This document shows, one piece after another, positions 16,691-23,291 of a stretch of 58,902 bases of DNA. Source of the DNA: Taibaiella sp. Its GTDB lineage: Bacteria > Bacteroidota > Bacteroidia > Chitinophagales > Chitinophagaceae. Positions within the stretch are counted from its first letter, which is position 1, and each line of letters starts with the position of its first letter. The notes below the pieces were generated by a model. The model did no database searches. It was not told the DNA's origin and worked only from the letters and a program-made list of their open reading frames with translations. Made by a program: the position numbers and the translations under genes. The stretch lies in assembly GCA_021740995.1 (NCBI GenBank), contig JAIOYR010000012.1:1-58902 (forward strand), written 5' to 3'.

Positions 16691-17164
16691 TCAATTTAGT
16701 ACATGCTTGCGGTGTTTGCTCCCTACTTTTTCACTGCCATACTTTGCCCTGATTTCATCAAGGGTTTTCTTGCTACCAGTAGTTTTAAATTCCTCGGCTC
16801 TATAATACCAAGCTTTCTTTTTTGAAGCATAGAATAGCCCAGCATCTTTTAGTTGCTGCTTAACAGGCTTAGTATCTCCAGTTACCCACAACCATTTGTT
16901 TACTACCTCTATGAGAATGCCTGTTAAGGGCATTAGTTGCTCGATTACAGCCCTGTATTCCTCGGACAACCTTATTCCCTCGTCCGTGTCTTCCTGTGAT
17001 AGATTTTCACCTTTCAGTACATTGGCACAAGCATAGCTGTATTCAGCGTTTATTGCTTGCATCGTTTCGGTATCACCTCCGCAATCAGGATGATACTTTT
17101 TAGCCAGTATTTTATACATGGCTTTTACCTCGTCGAGTGTTCGACAGTCTTTGAAGTACGTCAT
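16691..17164 (-). CDS. J-domain protein encoded by the island
   Basis: The 157-residue protein has an N-terminal J-domain-like helix pair with the HPD signature in YKILAKKYHPDCGGD (about residues 17-31), followed by an unrelated C-terminal half containing WLWVTGDT and KKKAWYYR. J-domains stimulate the ATPase of Hsp70 (DnaK). Small J-proteins of this form are frequent in Bacteroidota phages and mobile elements. It probably recruits host DnaK for an element-specific task. It is isolated: 266 bp of non-coding DNA follow it and about 1 kb precedes it. A motif similar to the XRE operator lies about 25 bp upstream of the start. Confidence 0.88.
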   Translation of the reverse strand: MTYFKDCRTLDEVKAMYKILAKKYHPDCGGDTETMQAINAEYSYACANVLKGENLSQEDTDEGIRLSEEYRAVIEQLMPLTGILIEVVNKWLWVTGDTKPVKQQLKDAGLFYASKKKAWYYRAEEFKTTGSKKTLDEIRAKYGSEKVGSKHRKHVLN

Positions 17165-18211
17165 ACGTTATATTGATTTAGAATTAAAAGGTGTCTAACC
17201 TGTTGCCGATAGGCAAAACCGCCCCATGTGCGGATAGCCTTTGCGATGGCTGTGTGTGGGAGGAAATAAACTATTCCATTGGTGGCAGGGTGGCTAAAGA
17301 CAAGGGTAGCGAATGAACCAAATTATATTCCGTATAGCCCTGTGAGCGAGCAATATATTTTGGCGAATGAACTACTCTTGTGTGCGGTGCTAAGGTGATG
17401 GCTTCTGTAGTTTAGCCTTTGTGTGTGGCGAAGCTATTACCAGCACATGCCGTCAAATAGATTCATAGTTTATTGTGCGGTTGGCTGTGCGTGTGCCTGT
17501 GCGTAGACCGCCATGACGAACCTCAAAGCAGGACGAAAGCAGCCTAATGATAGCTATACAGCCCAATACCACTAATGTCCCTACAATCGCCTCCCAATGC
17601 CCAATAAAGCTATGCGAAGTCATGCGGTTTGAGGTAAGTGGCAATGGGGGCGGACGAAAGATAGAAGGAGATGGCGTTTCGATGGCTGCGGGCTGGCATG
17701 TTTACATGAGCGTTGGCAAGAGCCATAGAAACAGTTGCCATCGGAAGTAGTGCGCATGCAGCAGACAAATATGGCACTTTCAATGCTGCAAAGACACACT
17801 CCTTTGAACCTGCTGTTGAGGGTTGGTACTGTCGCTCAATAGAATTCCTGATGCTCGTATTTGATCGTGTTTTGATGCAATACAGAAAGTACTACTGAAA
17901 TTAAATTAGGAAACTGAACCCTGGCTGCAACCTATTAAACTGCACCTGCCTAAAAGTAACAGGTCGTCTACATGGCAACCGACCTGAAGGGTCGGGTGAC
18001 ATTAGAGGCTGTGGGCGGGTGTGTCTCACACGAATCAAGATATGGGGATAGGTAAAATTGCACCCTACCCCCAAAAAAATTAATGGCAGAAATTAAAACT
18101 GCCGTTATCTGCTCTTAATGCTATGAAATGTCAATGGACGGCATATAATATTCAAAAGGAGATTTTGCTATAAGCACCAACTTTTGATATGGAGTGATTT
18201 TATTCACACTG
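17165..18211. other. 1-kb gene-poor segment of the island with several hairpins
   Basis: No convincing gene is present. Short frames at 17453-17644 (minus, one membrane-like stretch, TTG start) and on the plus strand overlap one another and lack start signals. Visible structures are a nested stem at 17211-17240 (AGGC/GCCT around CCGC/GCGG), and two mutually exclusive stems at 17961-17994: AGGTCG with CGACCT, or CGACC with GGTCG. The segment may hold an untranslated RNA or a cis-acting site. Confidence 0.5.
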
Positions 18212-18601
18212 CTACATTTTCAATTTCCTTCTATCAGCTTTTATTTTTGCAGTTTGCCTCTTTACATATTCCAAGCCTTGCTTTTCCAATACCTCATCCG
18301 CATTCCAAAGTGCCATAATTTTCGACTTTGTACCATAAATCTGAACGCTTGAGCAAATATATAGTTCCCCATCAAAGACAATTTTTCGGGTGTTAGAATC
18401 ATACCTATGACGCTTGTATTCACATACCCTACAAATCACAAAGTCGTCAACGTTTAAAAGGTTTCTGAATTTATATGGCACATGACAAATGGAACCTTCT
18501 GAATCTTCAAATAAATTGAAATCTACAAAAGCTACCACTTGGGTAAAAAAGACTGTACCTATTCTGCCTCTATCATTATTTTTCAACATGCTGCGATCCA
18601 T
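18212..18601 (-). CDS. Island protein of unknown function, related to its upstream neighbour
   Basis: The ATG at 18601 gives 129 residues; it lies 4 bp after the stop of the preceding gene, indicating translational coupling. The first half is beta-rich (GRIGTVFFTQVVAFVDFNLF, VDDFVICRVCEYKR) and suggests a small OB-like barrel. The C-terminus is a basic helix ending KADRRKLKM. The pattern V-x-D-x-V-x6-CEY(K/R)...(I)xGTK also occurs in the upstream protein, so the two look like diverged paralogs. Function unknown; nucleic acid binding is a guess from the fold and the basic tail. Confidence 0.75.
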   Translation of the reverse strand: MDRSMLKNNDRGRIGTVFFTQVVAFVDFNLFEDSEGSICHVPYKFRNLLNVDDFVICRVCEYKRHRYDSNTRKIVFDGELYICSSVQIYGTKSKIMALWNADEVLEKQGLEYVKRQTAKIKADRRKLKM

Positions 18602-18605
18602 AAAT

Positions 18606-19019
18606 TTATTGTGGTTTACCACTGCGTAATGCAGCAAGCCGCCTATCAACTTCGGCTTGCAACTCTTGTCCAGCATTCGTGATGGAATCCATATACTCTT
18701 TCGTACCAATAAAAGCGATGTCGTTACGTGGGAACATTTCGCCTGTAGGAATAAACTGACCATTTATATCTAGCTTGTTAACTAAGGCACCACGCCCATT
18801 GTTAGCAGTGGCATCCCATGTCTTCTCAACTACTCGATATTCACAAACAAAGTACATGACATGATCGCCAACTTTAGCATTCTGTCTTTTGTCTGGCGGT
18901 ATGAAGCATTCAACAGTCAATGAAAGTTGTTCAACATATACGTTTGCTAAACCCTTTTTCGTGGGGTTGACAAAATTGGTTATTTGTCCTAAAATACCGC
19001 ACCCGCCGATTTGCTCCAT
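18606..19019 (-). CDS. Island protein of unknown function, putative OB-like fold
   Basis: The ATG at 19019 gives 137 residues; the longer frame to 19133 would run deep into the GNAT gene. It has beta-rich motifs (GGCGILGQITNFVNP, VGDHVMYFVCEYRVVEK), then a helix (NAGQELQAEVDRRLAALRSG). The CEYRV and FIGTKEYMDS elements parallel CEYKR and IYGTKSKI in the next gene. It sits 22 bp after the GNAT gene and 4 bp before its paralog. No function recognised. Confidence 0.75.
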   Translation of the reverse strand: MEQIGGCGILGQITNFVNPTKKGLANVYVEQLSLTVECFIPPDKRQNAKVGDHVMYFVCEYRVVEKTWDATANNGRGALVNKLDINGQFIPTGEMFPRNDIAFIGTKEYMDSITNAGQELQAEVDRRLAALRSGKPQ

Positions 19020-19041
19020 ACTAGGTTCTTTTATTGCATTC

Positions 19042-19611
19042 CTAAAGTAAAAAGGTCGAATTGTAAACGGTTGCCGGCATACATAAGCGTCGTACAAAAG
19101 TTGAAGTATCATCAATTGAATGCGCTTTATCAAATCCGCACTTAATTAACACTTTTTCGCTGCCAGTGTTATCGCTTTTTACAAGAGCAGAAATGAAATT
19201 GAATTTATACCCTATCAATGCTTCAATTGTCATGTTTAGAGCCATCGTCATTATACCCTGATTTCTATATTGTCCTGCTATGGCGAAAGCAAGATTATGG
19301 TTAATACCACCATTTCTAAATAGATCACCGGTGCCTACCTCAAAAACGGAAATAAACCCGATAAGCGTGGTATGTGCATCATCGTGGAAATTTGGGTCCT
19401 CATTGTATGCTATTTTTATCATCCTAAAAAACGACAATTTCCCACCGACCAAATCTGTCTGTTTTGCTAAAAAGGATTTCGCCGCATCAATCGAATTGAT
19501 TTCTAAGCCCAAAAACTCTTTTCTGATTTCCCTGTCTTTACATAAATCATAGAATGATTGTGCAGCAGTTAAATCAGGGCCGGTTAGTAATAAAAATGGT
19601 TCATTTTCCAT
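19042..19611 (-). CDS. GNAT-family N-acetyltransferase
   Basis: The 189-residue protein has the GNAT layout. A beta strand with TTLIGFISVFEVG precedes the acetyl-CoA loop FAIAGQYRNQGIMTMAL (motif A, Q/R-x-x-G-x-G/A type), followed by FISALVKSDNTGSEKVLIKCGF (motif B). It resembles RimJ/RimL-type enzymes that acetylate protein N-termini or small molecules. The substrate is unknown. The upstream gene is the frame-disrupted small gene 36 bp away; two linked small proteins follow, so it is the only recognisable enzyme of this cargo operon. Confidence 0.88.
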   Translation of the reverse strand: MENEPFLLLTGPDLTAAQSFYDLCKDREIRKEFLGLEINSIDAAKSFLAKQTDLVGGKLSFFRMIKIAYNEDPNFHDDAHTTLIGFISVFEVGTGDLFRNGGINHNLAFAIAGQYRNQGIMTMALNMTIEALIGYKFNFISALVKSDNTGSEKVLIKCGFDKAHSIDDTSTFVRRLCMPATVYNSTFLL

Positions 19612-19647
19612 ATTGCATAACTATTTTCATTCGCTACGTTTTGTTGG

Positions 19648-19886
19648 TTAGTTCTCAAACTCGTAGACTATATGCTTTACTATATCTTTCGGTATTTCTT
19701 CTGATATCGTTACAAGTACGACCGTGTTTTTTTCACGGTGTATTTTCACAACAATATCTTTTATAGTGAACTTATGATGCAGATTGTGTTTTTTTTAAAT
19801 AGCTTGTCTATTTTATTTCCAAAATTTGCATACCATTCGTTTATTAATTTCAGATTCTCAAATTTTATCTCTGATATATTAGCCAT
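19648..19886 (-). pseudogene. Small gene split by an A8 tract: -1 frameshift candidate or recent pseudogene
   Basis: From the ATG at 19886 the zero frame encodes 41 residues and stops at 19761-19763. An A8 run on the minus strand (T8 at 19789-19796) contains the slippery heptamer A-AAA-AAC. Slipping back one base there opens a continuous 79-residue product ending at 19650, with a coherent C-terminal half (FTIKDIVVKIHREKNTVVL, then EEIPKDIVKHIVYEFEN). Either programmed slippage joins the frames or a one-base deletion inactivated the gene. It heads the GNAT operon. No family recognised. Confidence 0.65.
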
Positions 19887-19913
19887 GGTTTAGTGGTTTT
19901 GACTTTTGGCAAA

Positions 19914-20744
19914 TCATTTGGCTACTACCAGTTTTTTTGTAATCGAATTAAAGCTACCCCCCTGTAGGGTATAATAATATATGCCCGGTGCGAGGTTAGA
20001 TGTGCTAATCACTATATACGGAGTGTTTGAATATGCCTTATAAGTGCTTATTACTTTCCCATTTAGGTCAACTAAAGCAATAGATGCAGCATCCGTGTTT
20101 TCGGGTAAAGTATAGTATATTTTTGCATCGCCAGAAACTGGATTAGGGATTGCTTCAATTGAAGCTGAATTATTCAGCTCATCATTCACTGGTAGCCCTA
20201 AACCTATTCCATTTCCGCAAATGTTACATGGTATTGTGCCGGGTAACGAATACACTTTAGTGGTATTTGATGAGCCGGAATAAGGAGTGATTGCAACAAA
20301 ACTATCATTTACTACTCCAACATTATAAACTGTTATGCTGAAAGCACTGTCAAAAGCAAACACAAGTGAACCGGTTTCGTCAATTACTAACCTATTCTGA
20401 ATACCTGATTTATCATAAACTGCCACTACATTAACTTTGTTGTCAATTTTAAATAGGTTTTCTGATACATATGCTACACCGCTACCACCTGTTAGAGAAT
20501 ACCCGCTAACAGTTGCAGGGAGTGTAATTGTTTTCCATAATGTCAGGTCTAAATTGTACAATTTCACTTGCGGATGCGTATATACCATGTATTTCTTACC
20601 TGATAATTTTAGGTTAACTACGGATTCTTGCAGTGCCGTTCCCAATGGTGCTGAATGTGTTTGTGTTAAGGCAATTTGCGCTCTCACAAGAACTGAGGTG
20701 TTTAGCATCGCTGCAAATAAAAATATTGCTATTAGATATTTCAT
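19914..20744 (-). CDS. Secreted protein with a T9SS type A sorting domain
   Basis: The ATG at 20744 gives 276 residues with a signal peptide (KYLIAIFLFAAMLNTSVLVRAQ). The longer frame adds an unlikely leader. The body is beta-rich, with a CNICGNG cysteine pair near residue 175. The last ~80 residues form a T9SS sorting domain: IPNPVSGDAKIYYTLPE, ALVDLNGKVI, LAPGIYYYTL, ending KKLVVAK. It is exported by the host type IX system, so the island carries surface or secreted cargo. Its promoter region is shared divergently with the XRE regulator, whose operator-like repeats lie between them. Confidence 0.88.
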   Translation of the reverse strand: MKYLIAIFLFAAMLNTSVLVRAQIALTQTHSAPLGTALQESVVNLKLSGKKYMVYTHPQVKLYNLDLTLWKTITLPATVSGYSLTGGSGVAYVSENLFKIDNKVNVVAVYDKSGIQNRLVIDETGSLVFAFDSAFSITVYNVGVVNDSFVAITPYSGSSNTTKVYSLPGTIPCNICGNGIGLGLPVNDELNNSASIEAIPNPVSGDAKIYYTLPENTDAASIALVDLNGKVISTYKAYSNTPYIVISTSNLAPGIYYYTLQGGSFNSITKKLVVAK

Positions 20745-20774
20745 TGTGTCTTGTTTATTATACAAATTAAAAAA

Positions 20775-20842
20775 TGAGGTGTCGTATATGGTAACACTAA
20801 AGGTATAAATAATTTCCAAATTGAGGTGTCTTAAAAGATAAC
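20775..20842. promoter_or_regulatory. Two operator-like repeats in the divergent XRE promoter region
   Basis: Copies at 20775-20795 and 20822-20842 share TGAGGTGTCnTAnAnGnTAAC over 21 bp and are 47 bp apart, centre to centre. Each is imperfectly palindromic (GGTnTC ... GA/GnTAACC). The second copy ends 7 bp before the XRE start codon. Repression of both divergent genes by the XRE protein is the simplest reading. Confidence 0.7.
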
Positions 20843-20849
20843 CTGAAAA

Positions 20850-21071
20850 ATGGACGAAAAGGAACTCCTGAAAATAATGGGCGCACGGATAAAAGAAATC
20901 CGGGTAGCTAAAGGAGTTACCCAGCAACAAATGGCGGTTGAGGCTTTTAATACAGACAAATCAAATATATCACGCTTAGAGGCCGGGCGAGTAAACGCCT
21001 CAATCTTCACCCTGTATAAAACTTCTCAATATTTGGGGGTGAGTCTATCTGATTTGGTCGACTTTGAGTAA
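20850..21071 (+). CDS. XRE-family helix-turn-helix regulator
   Basis: The 73-residue protein is essentially one Cro/cI-type HTH domain. Its pattern is IKEIRVAKGVTQQQMA, then TDKSNISRLEAG as the recognition helix, then LYKTSQYLGVSLSDLV. It is probably a dimeric repressor that controls element functions. It lies divergent from the T9SS protein with 105 bp between them, which contain two matching operator-like repeats. A promoter and small RNA follow downstream. Confidence 0.93.
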   Translation: MDEKELLKIMGARIKEIRVAKGVTQQQMAVEAFNTDKSNISRLEAGRVNASIFTLYKTSQYLGVSLSDLVDFE

Positions 21072-21156
21072 CCAAATTGCATAATTTGGAAAGTAATATT
21101 CCCGTTTTGAGGGTCTTTATGTTTTTAATATTATTTATTAAAAACATTAAAATAAA

Positions 21157-21188
21157 TTTGGTAGTTTCAAATAAATGACATACATTTG
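21157..21188 (+). promoter_or_regulatory. Strong Bacteroidota promoter of the island small RNA
   Basis: TTTG at 21157-21160 and TACATTTG at 21181-21188 are separated by 20 bp, an ideal match to the -33/-7 consensus. Transcription should begin near 21194. Confidence 0.85.
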
Positions 21189-21193
21189 CACTT

Positions 21194-21288
21194 TAAGTTC
21201 ATTGGATAGATTGAACAAACGAAGATATTAGCCCCCAAAATGGCTGTACCCAGTTAGATGTCTATCCACATTTGACTGGGTTTTTTTT
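21194..21288 (+). ncRNA. Small RNA with two loop-complementary hairpins
   Basis: The transcript of about 95 nt between the promoter and a terminator holds no reading frame of note. Hairpin 1 has stem GTTCA/TGAAC (21197-21201 with 21212-21216) and loop TTGGATAGAT. Hairpin 2 is the terminator stem of 12 pairs (21249-21260 with 21269-21280) with the 8-nt loop TCTATCCA. TGGATAGA (21203-21210) and TCTATCCA (21261-21268) are perfectly complementary, so the loops could kiss within one molecule or between molecules. Between them is a CCCCC-rich single strand. It could be an antisense/copy-control RNA, a regulatory sRNA, or an attenuator leader for the HNH gene 300 bp downstream. Confidence 0.75.
21249..21288 (+). 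terminator. Terminator of the small RNA
   Basis: A 12-bp stem with two G-U pairs and an 8-nt loop is followed by eight T residues. It ends the small RNA unit well before the HNH gene. Confidence 0.88.
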
Positions 21289-21289
21289 A

Positions 21290-21596
21290 TTTAATAAAGG
21301 AGAATTATTGCCGGTATTTTTTGTTGTTATGACTATGTACCAGCCTTGTTGCCAGTGAGCCCTAACTTTTTTGCTTTTTTATATGTCTATAATATAGGAA
21401 CGTGCCGGATTGCATAGATAAAAATCCCAAACACGATAATTTTATGTCTTAACACTTCTCAAATAGCATTGGACGAAAGGCGGGTTTTCGTCCATTACGC
21501 TACACTTACATTTCAGCGACACTTATGCAGCGTCTGGTCGGTTTTGGTTGGGAGCCAAGACGGAAATTGTATGTCCCAAATTAAACAAAAAATAGA
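21290..21596. other. Leader region before the HNH gene, with one hairpin
   Basis: No gene is seen. A perfect 9-bp stem TGGACGAAA / TTTCGTCCA with a GGCGGGT loop lies at 21470-21494. It lacks a T-run on the plus strand, so it is not an obvious terminator. A recognition site or RNA structure is possible. Confidence 0.5.
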
Positions 21597-22169
21597 ATGA
21601 ATGTAGAACAATGGCTACCCATATGTGGGTATGAGAATTATTATGAAATTAGCAGTAGCGGAAATATCCGGGGCAAAGACCGGGAAATAAAATTAGAGAA
21701 TGGAAAAACAAGAAAGCTAAAAGGAAAATATTTGTCAACCTTTACTAACAGGCAAGGTTACATCACTGTAACACTTTCAAAAAATGGTATCGCCAAAATG
21801 AAGTACCTCCATCGACTGGTAGGAACTGCATTTATTGAAAATCCTGACAGTTTACCGGAAATAAATCACCTTTCAGGGGTCAAAGCAGATTGTAGCGTAG
21901 GTAACCTTTGTTGGTCTACACACCGGGACAACATTATCCATGCTTATGAAAATGATCTAACGACAAATAAGGGTGGTACACACCCCTTTGCTGTAGGCGT
22001 AATAGACAATGAATTAGGGATGCAATTTGATACCGTAAAGGAATGGGCCGCTGCTCGTGGTGTCAACTATAATACCGGGCGCAATATCTTATCGGGTTGC
22101 AATACCTCGAAGGTTATCGACCTTACGAAAATTTACAAACAATTAAAAATGAAAATGAACAATGATTAA
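21597..22169 (+). CDS. NUMOD4/HNH homing-type endonuclease
   Basis: The 190-residue protein starts with a NUMOD4 domain (EQWLPICGYENYYEISSSGN, then IRGK). It continues with an HNH_3 nuclease core: HRLVGTAFIENP, PEINHLSG with the catalytic His, and GNLCWSTHRDNIIHAYEN. The C-terminal 60 residues (VKEWAAARGVNYNTGRNILSG) look like a NUMOD1-type DNA-binding tail. Such enzymes are common in phages and mobile elements. It overlaps the ATPase gene by 8 bp, so the nuclease and ATPase are produced together. Confidence 0.92.
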   Translation: MNVEQWLPICGYENYYEISSSGNIRGKDREIKLENGKTRKLKGKYLSTFTNRQGYITVTLSKNGIAKMKYLHRLVGTAFIENPDSLPEINHLSGVKADCSVGNLCWSTHRDNIIHAYENDLTTNKGGTHPFAVGVIDNELGMQFDTVKEWAAARGVNYNTGRNILSGCNTSKVIDLTKIYKQLKMKMNND

Positions 22170-23178
22170 AAAGCAGTATACAAATAATTTAAGGGAAATG
22201 ATAAGCAGGGTACAACAAGAACCAAAACTTGAAATGATATATTCCGGCATAAAGGAAAAATCTATCGGTGTTGTATTTGGCCCTAGCAAGGCTGGTAAAA
22301 CAATGTTCTGTGAAAACCTTGGTATGTCAATAGCAGCAGGTGTAAATGAATATTTGTGGAAACCTATAAAAATGGCCGGCAGAAAAGTATTATTCGTTTC
22401 TCTAGAGGAATATTACGCCAATAGGACTGAAAGGAACGAAAAGCAAGCGATGAAATTATCCGAACAGTACGGCACCGATTGGCTTGACAATTACATCGTA
22501 GTTAATGAAAACATAGACCGTTACCTCAATGATGCGAATGACTGGAATAGACTTGCAGAAATTATCATTGAGCAATCACCGGACATTGCATTTGTCGATT
22601 CACTGACGCATATGTACTCCGGCTCTATTGAGGATAGTAAAGTGGCAATCGAGTTAACAAAGAACCTTCGATATTTAGGGGATGCCACCGGTGCGACAAT
22701 AGTCGCCATTCATCATACCCATAAAATGTACGGACAACCTCTCAGCATTGATACCATAGCAGGCAGCAGGGTATTAGCGCAGGAATTGGATTTTATGATT
22801 GGGCTTAATAGAACGTCCTCGGGCAGCAAGTATATAAAGGACGTTGCTTTCAGGTACATACCAAGTAATGATGAGACAGTTTATACTTACGAAATCGATA
22901 ATGATTGTTGGCTTAACTTGACAGGAGAAACAACTGAAGCGAAACTTCTGGCAGCACCAGACGGAAGAAAGGACAATACAAATATGAACTTAATTTTAGA
23001 CTTCTTTCAACGCGAAAACGAAAGTGGGAATACTATCATTCCTACAAACGTAATAGAAGCCAAATTTGTAGATACCAAGGAGATGTCGAAACCAGCTTTG
23101 CATTCTAATTTGAGAAAGCTAATTAGCGATAATATTATTATCAAGCCATCGCACGGGGAATACAGATTGGCTGCATAG
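22162..23178 (+). CDS. RecA-fold ATPase, RepA/AAA_25-like, of the island
   Basis: The 338-residue protein has Walker A GPSKAGKT (about residues 39-46), an acidic strand VLFVSLEEY, Walker B IAFVDSLTHMYSG, and ATIVAIHHTHK as the sensor-like strand. This is the pattern of hexameric RepA replicative helicases and AAA_25 proteins of plasmids and satellites. The last ~80 residues (FFQRENES to EYRLAA) look like a winged helix. It probably unwinds or prepares element DNA after excision. It follows the HNH gene with an 8-bp overlap and is followed by a 15-bp inverted repeat array. Confidence 0.9.
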   Translation: MIKKQYTNNLREMISRVQQEPKLEMIYSGIKEKSIGVVFGPSKAGKTMFCENLGMSIAAGVNEYLWKPIKMAGRKVLFVSLEEYYANRTERNEKQAMKLSEQYGTDWLDNYIVVNENIDRYLNDANDWNRLAEIIIEQSPDIAFVDSLTHMYSGSIEDSKVAIELTKNLRYLGDATGATIVAIHHTHKMYGQPLSIDTIAGSRVLAQELDFMIGLNRTSSGSKYIKDVAFRYIPSNDETVYTYEIDNDCWLNLTGETTEAKLLAAPDGRKDNTNMNLILDFFQRENESGNTIIPTNVIEAKFVDTKEMSKPALHSNLRKLISDNIIIKPSHGEYRLAA

Positions 23179-23191
23179 TATCTATATTGAG

Positions 23192-23251
23192 TTAACTACC
23201 TTAACTAGCTTTACTTCTAGGCAATATAGTAAACATAGTTAAGCCAGTTAA
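23192..23251. repeat. Inverted repeat built from four TTAACT/AGTTAA units
   Basis: The left arm TTAACTACCTTAACT (23192-23206) and right arm AGTTAAGCCAGTTAA (23237-23251) are inverted with two mismatches and a 30-nt centre. Each arm holds two hexamers at 9-bp spacing. The array lies between the converging ATPase and integrase genes, a plausible place for an origin or a protein-binding site. Confidence 0.7.
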
Positions 23252-23260
23252 GGTATAAAA

Positions 23261-23291
23261 GAAAGGGGTAGCATGAGCCGCCCCTTTCTTC
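23261..23291. terminator. Terminator between the ATPase and integrase genes
   Basis: GAAAGGGG (23261-23268) and CCCCTTTC (23281-23288) form an 8-bp stem with a 12-nt loop between convergent genes, preceded by AAAA and followed by TTCTT. It could serve both directions. Confidence 0.6.

Noticed and set aside
17453-17898. Three short frames in the island non-coding block
   Set aside because: They conflict on opposite strands, and the minus one needs a TTG start. Composition is not coding-like.
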